In this document: piece after piece, positions 47,031 to 56,124 of the stretch
Numbering within the stretch: the first letter of the stretch is position 1
Layout: every line of letters starts with the position of its first letter
Assembly (NCBI RefSeq): GCF_014873145.1
Contig: NZ_JADBEK010000001.1
Coordinates: 8,308,001-8,372,000 of the forward strand
DNA from: Nonomuraea angiospora
Lineage (GTDB): Bacteria > Actinomycetota > Actinomycetes > Streptosporangiales > Streptosporangiaceae
Length of the DNA stretch: 64,000 nucleotides
Direction of reading: 5' to 3'
Program-made: the position numbers and the translations under genes
Notes under the pieces: model-generated
Seen by the model: the letters and a program-made list of their open reading frames with translations, nothing else
The model's database searches: none
What the model was told of the DNA's origin: nothing

Positions 47031-48142
47031 CGGATCACCGGATCGCTCTGCTGAGCTCCGGACATCAGGACTTCGTGACGGGCATGGTGGACCTGTCCGT
47101 GCGCGGGCTGCCGCCGGGCTACGCCGACGGCGAGTTCGTGTTCACCCGCCGCGGACGCCAGAACGCCGACGGGACGTGGACGGCGGCGCCGGAAGGGCGC
47201 AGCATCCGCTACTCGGCGATCGTCGCGCTCGGCGTGGGGACCCTGACGGAGCAGCGGCAGCGGGCGGCCCTGGCCGGTGACAGCCTCCTCGACCTGGTGG
47301 GCAACCTGATCAAACGGCTGCCGGAGGTGACGGGGGCCGGCGACGCCGCGCTGATCTGCTGGGCGGCTGCGGAGGCCGGACACGCCGATCTGGACCTGGC
47401 GCTGAGCCGGCTCGCGGAGCTCGACACGGGCGCCCAGATCCACACCGTCGAGGCGGCGTGGGCGCTGGCCGCCCTGGTCGCGGCCGGCGTGACCGACGGC
47501 CGGGCCGAGCGCGCCCGCGAGCGGCTGCTGGCAGGGCTGCGGGGCAACCGGCTCTACCCGCACGCGCTCGGGAAGGGGCCGCTGGTCCCCCGGTACCGCG
47601 CCCACGTGGGCTGCTTCGCCGACCAGGTCTACCCGCTGCAGGCGCTGGCCAGGCTGCACGCCGCCACCGGCGACGCCGAGGCGCTGCGCGCGGCCGAGCA
47701 GGTGGCGGAGGGCATCTGCCGCGCGCAGGGCCCGCAGGGGGAGTGGTGGTGGCACTACGACGCCCGTACCGGGTCGGTGGTCGAGGGCTATCCGGTCTAC
47801 AGCGTCCACCAGCTGTCGATGGGGCCGATGGCGCTGCTCGACCTGGCAGACGCGGGGGGCACCGCCTACGTGGCGGAGATCTCCAAGGGGCTCGACTGGA
47901 TGATCGAGCGGCCCGCCTTCGTGCTCGAAGAGCTCGCTCTGACCTGGCGCAAGGAGGCCAGGGCGGATCCCCGCAAGCTGGTGCGCGGGGTGCGGGCCGC
48001 GGCGACGGGGGTGCGTCAGGGGATGCGGCTCGGCGTGCTGGACCGGATCTATCCGCCGGTGGCCGTCGATCGGGAGTGCCGGCCGTACGAGCTGGGGTGG
48101 TTGCTTTATGCGTGGCTGTCCACTTGTGGACAGACCTCGTGA
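47027..48142 (+). CDS. Hypothetical alpha-helical (toroid-like) protein of the glycan locus
   Basis: I do not recognise this 371-residue protein with certainty. It starts at the GTG in a GTGA overlap with the WecG gene (MTDHRIALLSSGHQDFV). Repeating helix pairs with GEWWWHYDARTGSVVEGYPVYSVHQ-type loops resemble the alpha/alpha barrels of glycoside-processing enzymes or terpenoid-cyclase-like folds. The acidic and histidine residues at loop tips could form an active site. No signal peptide is seen. Tight coupling to a glycosyltransferase suggests it handles or senses a glycan intermediate. Confidence 0.55.
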   Translation: MTDHRIALLSSGHQDFVTGMVDLSVRGLPPGYADGEFVFTRRGRQNADGTWTAAPEGRSIRYSAIVALGVGTLTEQRQRAALAGDSLLDLVGNLIKRLPEVTGAGDAALICWAAAEAGHADLDLALSRLAELDTGAQIHTVEAAWALAALVAAGVTDGRAERARERLLAGLRGNRLYPHALGKGPLVPRYRAHVGCFADQVYPLQALARLHAATGDAEALRAAEQVAEGICRAQGPQGEWWWHYDARTGSVVEGYPVYSVHQLSMGPMALLDLADAGGTAYVAEISKGLDWMIERPAFVLEELALTWRKEARADPRKLVRGVRAAATGVRQGMRLGVLDRIYPPVAVDRECRPYELGWLLYAWLSTCGQTS

Positions 48143-48210
48143 CTTCTCCCTGATTCGGTGCGATAGATCGAGTTCAGGGCTCGGGGGAGTTTCGGCTCAA
48201 GGGGGTTCTC

Positions 48211-51200
48211 GTGTTGAGGCGGCTTCGCCATGCGCTCCTTTCCGTCCTGCTGCTCACCACCGGCCTGACGCTCATCGCGCCGTCCGCGGCGCAGGCGCTG
48301 CCGGGCAGCTTCCAGAGACAGGTCGTCTTCAGCGGACTGACCAACCCGACCAACATCGAGTTCGCCTCGGACGGCCGGGTGTTCGTCGCCGAGAAGAGCG
48401 GCCTGATCAAGGTCTTCGACTCGATCACCGACACCACGCCGGCGATCTACGCCGACCTGCGCACGCAGGTGCACAACTTCTGGGACCGCGGGCTGCTCGG
48501 CATGGCCCTGCACCCGAACTTCCCGGCCGACCCGCGCATCTACGTCCTGTACGCCTACGACGCGGTGCCCGGTGGCACCGCGCCGCGCTGGGGCACGGCG
48601 GGCGTGAGCGCCGACCCCTGCCCGACCCCGCCCGGCCCCACCGGGGACGGCTGCCTCATCACCGGGCGCTTATCCTCGCTGGCGCCCTCGGGCGGCTCGG
48701 TTGTCGAGACCCCGCTGATCACCGACTGGTGCCAGCAGCACCCCAGCCACTCCGTCGGCGACCTCAAGTTCGGCCCCGACGGCATGCTCTACGCCAGCGG
48801 CGGCGACGGTGCCAGCTTCAACTTCGCCGACTACGGCCAGGACAACCTGACCAGCTCCGACGTCACCCCGGACAACCCGTGCGGCGACCCGCCGTCGCCG
48901 GTCGGCACGGCGCTCACCCCGCCGGCCGCCGAGGGCGGCGCGCTGCGCTCGCAGGACCCGCGCACCGGCGGTGACCCCGCGGCACTCAACGGCACCGTCA
49001 TCAGGATCAACCCGGACACCGGCGCGGCCGCCCCCGGCAACCCCAACGCCGGCAGCAGCGACCCCAACGTGGCCAGGATCATCGCCTACGGCCAGCGCAA
49101 CCCGTTCCGCTTCACCATCCGGCCGGGCACCGGCGAGGTCTGGGCCGGTGAAGTCGGCTGGAACACGTGGGAGGAGATCAACCGGATCGCCGACCCCACC
49201 GGCCCGGTGAAGAACTTCGGCTGGCCCTGCTACGAGGGCGCCGCCAGGCAGGGCGGCTACGACAACCTCAACCTGACCCTCTGCGAGAACCTCTACGCGG
49301 AGGGCGCCGCGGCGCACGCCCAGCCGTACTTCGCCTGGAACCACGGCTCCAGGCCCGCGCCTAACGACCCGTGCCCGTCCGGCGGCTCCTCCTCCAGCGG
49401 CGTGGCCTTCTACAACGGCGGCCCCTACCCCGACGCCTACGACGGCGCGATGTTCTTCTCCGACTACAGCCGATCGTGCGTCTGGGTCATGACCAAGGGG
49501 GCGAACGGCCTGCCCGACCCGGCCACCATCACCGCGTTCGACTCGGGCATGCCCGCCGTGGAGCTGCAGACCGGCCCCGGCGGAGACCTCTTCGCGGTAG
49601 ACTTCAGCAACGGGCAGGTCATCCGCTACCTCTACAACAACGCCCCGCCGAGCGCGGTCATCGGCGCTAGTGCCACCTCCGGCAGCGCGCCGCTCGCGGT
49701 GAACTTCACCTCCGCCGGATCGGCGGACGCCGACGGCGACCCGCTCACCTTCCGGTGGGACCTGGACGGCGACGGCGACTTCGACGACTCCACCTCCGCC
49801 ACCCCGTCCTTCACCTACACCCAGCCGGGCTCCTACGTGGTGAAGCTGCGCGCCGACGACGGGCGCGGCGGCCTGGGGGATGCCACCGTCACGATCAACG
49901 TGAGCAACACGGCGCCGACCGCGACCATCAACTCCCCGTCGGCCGCCCTCACCTGGGCGGTCGGGGACACGATCGCGTTCTCCGGCACGGGCACGGACGC
50001 CCAGGACGGCACGATCCCGGGGGCGCGGATGTCCTGGAAGCTGATCATGCATCACTGCCCCGGCACCTGCCACGAGCACGAGATCACCACGTTCACCGGC
50101 GCGAGCGGGTCCTTCGCCGCCCCGGACCACGAATACCCCGCTCACCTGGAGCTCAGGCTGACCGTGACGGACGCGCACGGCCTCACCGACACCAAGAGCG
50201 TGACACTCCAGCCGAAGACGGTGAACCTGACCTTCCAGACCGCGCCCGCCGGGCTGCAGCTCGGCTTCAACAGCGAGCAGACCGTCGCCCCCTTCACCCG
50301 GACGGTGATCGTGGGCTCCCACAACTCGGTCTCCGCGCCCTCGCCGCAGAGCGCCGACGGCTTCAGCCACACGTTCACCTCCTGGTCCGACGGCGGCGCG
50401 GCCGGCCACAACCTCACCGCGCCCGCCACCGCGGCGACCTACACCGCGACCTACCAGCGCTCACAGGCGCCGGACGGCCTGGTGGCCGCCTACGCGATGG
50501 ACGAGGGCGGCGGTACGGCCGTCGCCGACGCCTCGGGCAAGGGCAACAACGGCACGGCCGCGAACACCGCGTGGAGCGTGACCGGCAAGTACGGCCAGGC
50601 GCTGTCGTTCAACGGCACGTCGAGCTGGGTGACCGTGGCCGACTCCGCGTCGCTCCGGCTGACCGGCGGGATGACCCTGGAGGCGTGGGTACGGCCCACG
50701 AGCGTCTCCGGGTGGCGGACGGTGCTGATGAAGGAGTTCGGCGCCGACCTGGCCTACGCGATCATGGGCAGTGGCGGCAGTGGCCCGGCGGCGTTCATCT
50801 ACACGTCGTCGGGGGCCAATGCTCCGGCGGCGAGCAATCTCCCGTTGAACACCTGGAGTCATGTGGCGGCGACCTATGACGGGTCGACGTTGCGGATGTT
50901 CGTGAACGGCACGCAGGTGGCCACGAACCCGACGGGTGGCAACCTGCGTACCGGGACGAGCCCGTTGCGGATCGGCGGCAACAGCGGCTCCGGTGAGTAC
51001 TTCAGCGGTCTCATCGACGAGGTCCGCGTCTACAACAAGGCGCTCACCGCGGCACAGATCACCACCGACATGAACACCCCCGTCGGCCAGCAGGGACCGC
51101 CCGACACCCAGGCGCCCACCGCGCCGGGCTCACTGGCGGCGACCGGCGGGCCGGGCAGCGCCCAGCTGACCTGGGCGGCCTCGACCGACAACGTGGGGGT

Positions 51201-52023
51201 GACCGGGTACACCGTCCACAGGTCCGCCACCGCCGGGTTCACCCCGTCCGGCGCCAACCAGGTGGGCTCGACCGCGAGCACCTCGTTCACCGACGCGGGC
51301 GTCGCGGCGGGCACGTACTACTACCGCGTCGTGGCCTTCGACGGGTCCAGCAACACCAGCCCGCCGTCCGGCGAGGCGTCGGCCGTCGTGACCCAGCCGC
51401 CCACGGTCAGCGGGCTGGTGGCCGCCTACGGGATGAACGCGGGCAACGGCACCGCCGTCGCCGACGCCTCCGGCAACGGCAACCACGGCACGGCCACCGC
51501 GGCGACCTGGTCGGCCGGCAAGTACGGCCAGGCGCTGTCGTTCAACGGCACGTCGAGCTGGGTGACGGTGGCCGACTCCGCGTCGCTCCGGCTGACCGGC
51601 GGGATGACGGTGGAGGCGTGGGTGCGGCCGGACAACGTCTCGGGGTGGCGGACGGTGCTGATGAAGGAGTTCGGCGCCGACCTGGCCTACGCGATCATGG
51701 GCAGCGGGAGCAGCGGCCCGGGGGCCTTCATCTACACCTCGTCGGGGGCCAACGCTCCGGCGGCGAGCAATCTCCCGTTGAACACCTGGAGTCATGTGGC
51801 GGCGACCTATGACGGCTCGACGTTGCGGATGTTCGTGAACGGCACGCAGGTGGCCACCAATCCGACCGGTGGCAACCTGCGTACCGGGACGAGTCCGCTG
51901 CGGATCGGCGGCAACAGCGGTTCGGGTGAGTACTTCAGCGGCCTCATCGACGAGGTCCGCGTCTACAACAAGGCACTCACCGCGGCCGAGATCACCGCCG
52001 ACATGAACACGCCGGTCGGCTAA
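48211..52023 (+). CDS. Secreted PQQ-type sugar dehydrogenase with PKD, FN3 and two LamG domains
   Basis: This 1270-residue exported protein has a signal peptide (cleavage near AQA at 28-30). Residues 34-475 are a glucose/sorbosone-dehydrogenase six-bladed propeller: GLLGMALHPNFPADPRIYV, HSVGDLKFGPDGMLYASGGD, AYGQRNPFRFTIRPGTGEVW, NFGWPCYEG. A PKD domain follows (476-568, FRWDLDGDGDFDDSTS), then two beta domains to 748, LamG 1 (753-955), FN3 (965-1062) and LamG 2 (1067-1270). The LamG copies are almost identical at DNA level. It may oxidise a sugar or bind surface glycan; PQQ is assumed by family. The GTG start has GGGGG upstream. Confidence 0.88.
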   Translation: MLRRLRHALLSVLLLTTGLTLIAPSAAQALPGSFQRQVVFSGLTNPTNIEFASDGRVFVAEKSGLIKVFDSITDTTPAIYADLRTQVHNFWDRGLLGMALHPNFPADPRIYVLYAYDAVPGGTAPRWGTAGVSADPCPTPPGPTGDGCLITGRLSSLAPSGGSVVETPLITDWCQQHPSHSVGDLKFGPDGMLYASGGDGASFNFADYGQDNLTSSDVTPDNPCGDPPSPVGTALTPPAAEGGALRSQDPRTGGDPAALNGTVIRINPDTGAAAPGNPNAGSSDPNVARIIAYGQRNPFRFTIRPGTGEVWAGEVGWNTWEEINRIADPTGPVKNFGWPCYEGAARQGGYDNLNLTLCENLYAEGAAAHAQPYFAWNHGSRPAPNDPCPSGGSSSSGVAFYNGGPYPDAYDGAMFFSDYSRSCVWVMTKGANGLPDPATITAFDSGMPAVELQTGPGGDLFAVDFSNGQVIRYLYNNAPPSAVIGASATSGSAPLAVNFTSAGSADADGDPLTFRWDLDGDGDFDDSTSATPSFTYTQPGSYVVKLRADDGRGGLGDATVTINVSNTAPTATINSPSAALTWAVGDTIAFSGTGTDAQDGTIPGARMSWKLIMHHCPGTCHEHEITTFTGASGSFAAPDHEYPAHLELRLTVTDAHGLTDTKSVTLQPKTVNLTFQTAPAGLQLGFNSEQTVAPFTRTVIVGSHNSVSAPSPQSADGFSHTFTSWSDGGAAGHNLTAPATAATYTATYQRSQAPDGLVAAYAMDEGGGTAVADASGKGNNGTAANTAWSVTGKYGQALSFNGTSSWVTVADSASLRLTGGMTLEAWVRPTSVSGWRTVLMKEFGADLAYAIMGSGGSGPAAFIYTSSGANAPAASNLPLNTWSHVAATYDGSTLRMFVNGTQVATNPTGGNLRTGTSPLRIGGNSGSGEYFSGLIDEVRVYNKALTAAQITTDMNTPVGQQGPPDTQAPTAPGSLAATGGPGSAQLTWAASTDNVGVTGYTVHRSATAGFTPSGANQVGSTASTSFTDAGVAAGTYYYRVVAFDGSSNTSPPSGEASAVVTQPPTVSGLVAAYGMNAGNGTAVADASGNGNHGTATAATWSAGKYGQALSFNGTSSWVTVADSASLRLTGGMTVEAWVRPDNVSGWRTVLMKEFGADLAYAIMGSGSSGPGAFIYTSSGANAPAASNLPLNTWSHVAATYDGSTLRMFVNGTQVATNPTGGNLRTGTSPLRIGGNSGSGEYFSGLIDEVRVYNKALTAAEITADMNTPVG
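50590..51087 (+). repeat. LamG direct repeat, copy 1
   Basis: About 498 bp encoding LamG 1 recur 933 bp downstream with only scattered changes. Long identical runs such as the stretch from 50590 (TACGGCCAGGCGCTG) show a recent duplication or gene conversion. Confidence 0.9.
51523..52020 (+). repeat. LamG direct repeat, copy 2
   Basis: Second copy of the 498-bp LamG repeat, offset by exactly 933 bp (311 codons). It ends with the stop of the gene. Recombination between the copies would delete one LamG plus the FN3 domain in frame. Confidence 0.9.
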
Positions 52024-52847
52024 TCCCGGCTGCTCTCGTCACGCAGCCAGGTGGTGTAGTCGCCCGCGCGGACCGCGCGGGCGGCTCGCCGCCTGGCCAG
52101 CACTGCCACCATGACGAAGACGACCGCCGCGCCCACCAGGCGCGGGTCCCCGGCCACGATGGCCAGCAGGTCCCGCAGGCCCGTGCGCTCCCCGGCCGTG
52201 GCCGAGGTCTGCTCCAGCTCGCTCACGCTGGTCGTGGCCCGCACCCGGCGGCGCATCAGGTCGGCGACGGTACGCGGGGTCTGGATCACCGCCCGCGCGC
52301 CGGCCACGATCACGCGCTCGTCCGGCGAGAACGCCAGCGACGCGGCCAGATCGTCGGCCATCGCCGGCGGCAGGGCGCGGATCCGCGCGTTGCCCGCGTC
52401 GTTCACCGCGATGACGCCCCGGCCGAACAGCCCGGCGCGCACGTGCGGCAGCCGCGTCCAGATCGCGTAGTAGGCCCGGATCGGCCACGGGCGACCGGCC
52501 AGCGCCAGCTCCCGCTCGGGCGCGGCGGCGAGCGGCCCGTCCGGCGCGGCCAGCACCTCGGCCAGCGCGCGGACGGAGGCGGTGCTCAGCTCGATGTCGG
52601 CGTCCACGTACAGCCGGGGATACCCGCGTGCCGCCTCGTCGCCCAGCCGCAGCGCCTCGCGCTTGGAGGGGACCGGCGTCGACAGGACGCGGACGTCGTA
52701 CGGCTGCGCCGCGGCGGCCGTGCCGTCGGTGCAGCCGTTGGCCACCACGACGACGTCGAACTCGCCGGGCGCGGCCTCCCGGAGGAGGCCGTCCAGCAGG
52801 CGGCCGATCACCTTGGCCTCGTTGTGGGCCGGTATCACGACGCTCAC
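52020..52847 (-). CDS. Glycosyltransferase family 2
   Basis: This 275-residue GT2 enzyme has the nucleotide-binding start VSVVIPAHNEAKVIGRLL, VVVANGCTDGTAAAA, and the metal motif LYVDADIEL (Asp-Ala-Asp). A single hydrophobic helix near the C-terminus (LVGAAVVFVMVAVLA) anchors it in the membrane. The start is one of two adjacent GTG codons at 52850/52847 overlapping the rmlC stop. It is convergent with the secreted dehydrogenase gene, stop to stop with 4 nt overlap. Donor and acceptor are unknown. Confidence 0.88.
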   Translation of the reverse strand: MSVVIPAHNEAKVIGRLLDGLLREAAPGEFDVVVVANGCTDGTAAAAQPYDVRVLSTPVPSKREALRLGDEAARGYPRLYVDADIELSTASVRALAEVLAAPDGPLAAAPERELALAGRPWPIRAYYAIWTRLPHVRAGLFGRGVIAVNDAGNARIRALPPAMADDLAASLAFSPDERVIVAGARAVIQTPRTVADLMRRRVRATTSVSELEQTSATAGERTGLRDLLAIVAGDPRLVGAAVVFVMVAVLARRRAARAVRAGDYTTWLRDESSRD

Positions 52848-53401
52848 CACGAGGGGAGTATCCCTGCTTCCTGAGCCTGCTTGAGCGTGGGCGCCGCGGC
52901 GTCCTTGGCCGACAGGACGGGCTCCCCGTCGAGCGGCCATTCGATGCCGAGATCCGGGTCCAGCGGGTGGACGCCGTGCTCGCGCGCCGGGTCGTAGGTG
53001 GTGGAGCAGAGGTAGAGGACGGTGGCCGACTCGCTGAGCGCCATGAAGGCGTGCCCCAGGCCCTCGGAGAGGTAGACCCCGCAGCGCGAGACGTCGTTCA
53101 GCCGCACCGCCTCCCACTGGCCGAAGGTGGGCGAGCCGACGCGCACGTCCACGACGACGTCCAGCACCTCGCCGGAGACGCACATGACGTATTTGGCCTG
53201 GCCCGGCGGGACGTCGGCGAAGTGGACGCCGCGCAGCACGCCGCGTCTGGAGACCGAACAGTTCACCTGCGCGAGGTCCATCGATTGCCCCAGCGCCTCC
53301 CGCAGGTCGGCGGCGCGGAAACTTTCCAGGAAGTCGCCCCGCGGATCGCTGTGGATGCGGGGGGTGTAGACAAGTGCTCCACTGATGCTCAGGTGCTTCA
53401 T
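52844..53401 (-). CDS. rmlC: dTDP-4-dehydrorhamnose 3,5-epimerase family
   Basis: The 185-residue cupin epimerase complements rmlA, B and D on the other strand. Motifs: YTPRIHSDPRGDFLESFR, NCSVSRRGVLRGVHF with the catalytic His, and VYLSEGLGHAFMAL. The core reads RGVHF where most RmlC have RGLHY, so a dTDP-sugar epimerase of a different specificity (EvaD/NovW-like) is possible. The ATG at 53401 lies in CTTCATGAAG, a palindrome that also carries an ATG on the plus strand. It is co-transcribed with the GT2 gene. Confidence 0.87.
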   Translation of the reverse strand: MKHLSISGALVYTPRIHSDPRGDFLESFRAADLREALGQSMDLAQVNCSVSRRGVLRGVHFADVPPGQAKYVMCVSGEVLDVVVDVRVGSPTFGQWEAVRLNDVSRCGVYLSEGLGHAFMALSESATVLYLCSTTYDPAREHGVHPLDPDLGIEWPLDGEPVLSAKDAAAPTLKQAQEAGILPSW

Positions 53402-53492
53402 GAAGATACTTGTAACACTCCTTGGCGCCCCGCCGAAGTACGGAAGTGGGTTTGCCATAGGGGGAAATCTTGTCATTTTCGGGTGGGGCCCA

Positions 53493-54704
53493 TTGTTGAG
53501 GACATCGTGCCGGCTATGTGGTTCGGCCGACCTGGTCGGTGTGGTGGATCTCGGGGCGACTCCGCCCTGTGAGCTCTTCCTCACCGCGGAACAGCTCGAC
53601 GAGCCCGAGCTCACTTATCCACTTCACCTTCGGGTCTGCACCAGTTGCTGGCTGGCGCAGATACCGCCGCTCATCACACCGGAAGAAACTTTCACCGAAT
53701 ACGCCTACTTTGCCTCTTATTCCGCCTCATGGGTGGAACACGCACGGCAGTTCGTCGACTCCGCTGTGGAACGTTTGAAGCCGTCGTTCGTGGCCGAGGT
53801 GGCCAGCAACGACGGCTACCTGTTGCAGCACGTCGTCGAGCGCGGCATCAGGTGCCTGGGCATCGAGCCGTCGGCCAATGTGGGACAGGCGGCCAAGGAC
53901 AAGGGCGTGCCGACGCTCACCGCGTTCCTGACGCCGGAGACGGGCGCCGCGGTGCGGGCCGAGCACGGGCCGGCCGACCTGGTCGTGGCCAACAACGTCT
54001 ACGCGCACATCCCCGACGTGGTCGGCTTCACCGAGGGCCTGCGCGCCCTGGTGGCCGACGACGGGTGGGTGTCGATCGAGGTCCAGCACCTGCTGACGCT
54101 CATGGAGCTGAACCAGTACGACACGATCTATCACGAGCACTTCCAGTACTACACGGTCGCCTCCGCGCAGCGGGCGCTGGCCTCCGGCGGGCTGACGCTG
54201 GTGGACGTCGAGCTGCTGCCCACCCACGGCGGATCCATCCGGCTGTGGGCCCGGCCGTCGGGGAGCCCGTCCGACCGGGTGCTCGACGTGCTCGCGCGGG
54301 AGAAGGCGGCCGGACTCCATGACCTGTCCGGCTACGCCGGGTTCGCCGACCGGGTCGCACGCGTCCGCCGCGACCTGCTCCGCTTCCTGATCGACGCCGC
54401 GGAAGAAGGCAGGACGGTCGTCGGCTACGGCGCGCCGGGAAAGGGCAACACGCTCCTCAACCACTGCGGCATCCGCCAGGACCTGCTGGCCTACACGGTT
54501 GACCGCAACCCCTACAAGCACGGCAGATTCACTCCGGGCACCCGGATCCCCATCGCCGCTCCGGAGCGCATCGCCCGAGATCGCCCGGACTATGTGCTGG
54601 TCCTGCCGTGGAACCTGCGCGAAGAGCTCACCGCTCAGCTCTCCTATGTGCACGAATGGGGAGGCCGGCTGGTCTTCCCGATCCCACACCTGGAGGTCGT
54701 GTGA
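53493..54704 (+). CDS. Sugar C-methyltransferase (TylCIII/NovU-like)
   Basis: The roughly 403-residue SAM-dependent enzyme adds a branching methyl to a keto-deoxysugar. The zinc site is CRLCGS with CTSCW, the SAM loop VAEVASNDGYLLQHV, the conserved IYHEHFQYYTV with likely catalytic Tyr/His/Glu, and the C-terminal VVGYGAPGKGNTLLNHC domain. These are the hallmarks of deoxysugar C-methyltransferases. I place the start at TTG 53493, just before the zinc site, with GGTGGGG upstream; an ATG at 53400 is possible but would add 31 atypical residues. The nucleotidyltransferase follows with 4 nt overlap. Confidence 0.87.
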   Translation: MLRTSCRLCGSADLVGVVDLGATPPCELFLTAEQLDEPELTYPLHLRVCTSCWLAQIPPLITPEETFTEYAYFASYSASWVEHARQFVDSAVERLKPSFVAEVASNDGYLLQHVVERGIRCLGIEPSANVGQAAKDKGVPTLTAFLTPETGAAVRAEHGPADLVVANNVYAHIPDVVGFTEGLRALVADDGWVSIEVQHLLTLMELNQYDTIYHEHFQYYTVASAQRALASGGLTLVDVELLPTHGGSIRLWARPSGSPSDRVLDVLAREKAAGLHDLSGYAGFADRVARVRRDLLRFLIDAAEEGRTVVGYGAPGKGNTLLNHCGIRQDLLAYTVDRNPYKHGRFTPGTRIPIAAPERIARDRPDYVLVLPWNLREELTAQLSYVHEWGGRLVFPIPHLEVV

Positions 54705-55480
54705 AGGTTGTCCTGTTCTGTGGAGGCTTCGGCACGCGCATGCGAACGGGCGTGCCGGGCGAGGTGCCCAAGCCCATGGCGCTCGTCGGCCCGCGGCCGC
54801 TGCTCTGGCACGTCATGCGGTACTACGCGCACTTCGGGCACAAGGAGTTCATCCTGTGCCTGGGCTACGGCGCCCACCACATCAAGGACTTCTTCCTCGG
54901 CTACCAGGAAGCCACGTCCAACGACTTCGTCTTACGCGGCGGCAAGGTCGAGCTGCTGTCGAGCGACATCTCCGACTGGTCCATCTCGTTCGTGCAGACC
55001 GGGACCAACTCCCCGATCGGCGAACGGCTGCGCCGCGTCCGTCACCACCTGGACGGCGACGAGGTGTTCCTGGCGAACTACGCGGACGTGCTCACCGACG
55101 CGCCGCTGCCCGACATCGTCGACCGCTTCGTCGAGTCGGGCGCGGCCGCCTCGATGATGGTCGTGCCGCCGTCCCAGACCTTCCACTGCGTGGACGTGGG
55201 CGAGAACGGCCTGATCGGCGGCATCTCGCCGGTCAGCGAGATGCCGGTGTGGGTCAACGGCGGCTACTTCGTGCTGACCCAGGAGGTCTTCGAGCACATC
55301 CCGGAGAACGGCGACCTGGTCGCCGACGGCTGCGTGGAGCTGGCCAAGCGCGGACGCCTGCTGGCCTACCCGCACCGCGGCTACTGGCGGCCGACCGACA
55401 CCGTGAACCAGCGGATGGAGCTGGACGAGGCCTACTCCCGGGGCGAGCGCCCGTGGGCCCTTTGGGAACGGTCCCGGTGA
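54701..55480 (+). CDS. Sugar-1-phosphate nucleotidyltransferase (RfbF-like)
   Basis: The 259-residue enzyme is closest in pattern to glucose-1-phosphate cytidylyltransferases: VLFCGGFGTRMRTGVPGEVPKPM, FILCLGYGAHHIKDFFLGY, and WVNGGYFVLTQEVFEHI with GYWRPTDTVNQRMELDE near the end. It would supply CDP- or dTDP-sugar for the C-methyltransferase cassette. The start is the GTG at 54701, overlapping the previous gene by 4 nt; an open frame 93 nt upstream lies inside that gene. CDP versus dTDP specificity is not certain. Confidence 0.85.
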   Translation: MKVVLFCGGFGTRMRTGVPGEVPKPMALVGPRPLLWHVMRYYAHFGHKEFILCLGYGAHHIKDFFLGYQEATSNDFVLRGGKVELLSSDISDWSISFVQTGTNSPIGERLRRVRHHLDGDEVFLANYADVLTDAPLPDIVDRFVESGAAASMMVVPPSQTFHCVDVGENGLIGGISPVSEMPVWVNGGYFVLTQEVFEHIPENGDLVADGCVELAKRGRLLAYPHRGYWRPTDTVNQRMELDEAYSRGERPWALWERSR

Positions 55481-56124
55481 TCGGCCTGCGCGCGGGGCGG
55501 CTCGACGGCGTCGTGGCGCTCGCCGCGCACTGTGACGACCTGGCGATCGGAGCGGGCGGCAGCCTGCTGACCGTCTGCGCCGCCCGCCCCGGCCTCCGCG
55601 TGGACGCGCTGGTGCTGTCCGGCGGCGGCACCGAGCGCGAGGACGAGGAGCGCGCGGCGCTGGCGGACTTCTGCCCGGGCGCGGACCTGCGCGTCACCGT
55701 GCTGAAGCTGCCCGACGGCTACCTGCCGGCCAGGTGGGAGGAGGCCAAGGCCGCGGTGGAGGAGCTGCGCGCCCGTACCGACCCCGGCCTGATCTTCGCG
55801 CCCTGGCGCGGCGACGCCCACCAGGACCACCGCGGGCTGGCCAAGCTGGTGCCCACGGCCTTCCGCGACCACCTGACGCTCGGCTACGAGATCGTCAAAT
55901 GGGACGGCGACCTCGCCGCGCCCGCCGTTTTCCAGCCGCTGACGGAGGAGGTGGCGGAGCTGAAGGTCGATCTGCTCCAGCACCACTACGCCTCCCAGCG
56001 GCACCGGCCCTGGTACGACCGCGAGGCGTTCCTGGGCCTGGCCCGCATCCGCGGCATCGAGTGCCATGCGCGCTATGCCGAGGCGTTCCACGTTGCCAAG
56101 CTCATCGTCGATCTGGAGAACTGA
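55477..56124 (+). CDS. PIG-L family deacetylase
   Basis: This 215-residue LmbE/PIG-L zinc hydrolase probably removes an N-acetyl group from a sugar intermediate. The metal site reads AAHCDDLAIGAGG where most members have AHPDDE, so the acid is replaced by Leu-Ala-Ile in part; the Asp pair and the later HQDHRGL are present. The GTG start overlaps the nucleotidyltransferase. In this cassette an amino-deoxysugar is a likely product. Confidence 0.85.
   Translation: MIGLRAGRLDGVVALAAHCDDLAIGAGGSLLTVCAARPGLRVDALVLSGGGTEREDEERAALADFCPGADLRVTVLKLPDGYLPARWEEAKAAVEELRARTDPGLIFAPWRGDAHQDHRGLAKLVPTAFRDHLTLGYEIVKWDGDLAAPAVFQPLTEEVAELKVDLLQHHYASQRHRPWYDREAFLGLARIRGIECHARYAEAFHVAKLIVDLEN

Noticed and set aside
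48670..50409. Long frame antisense to the secreted dehydrogenase
   Set aside because: Gly/Val/Arg/Ala-rich shadow without motifs; the plus strand has a signal peptide and ordered domains.
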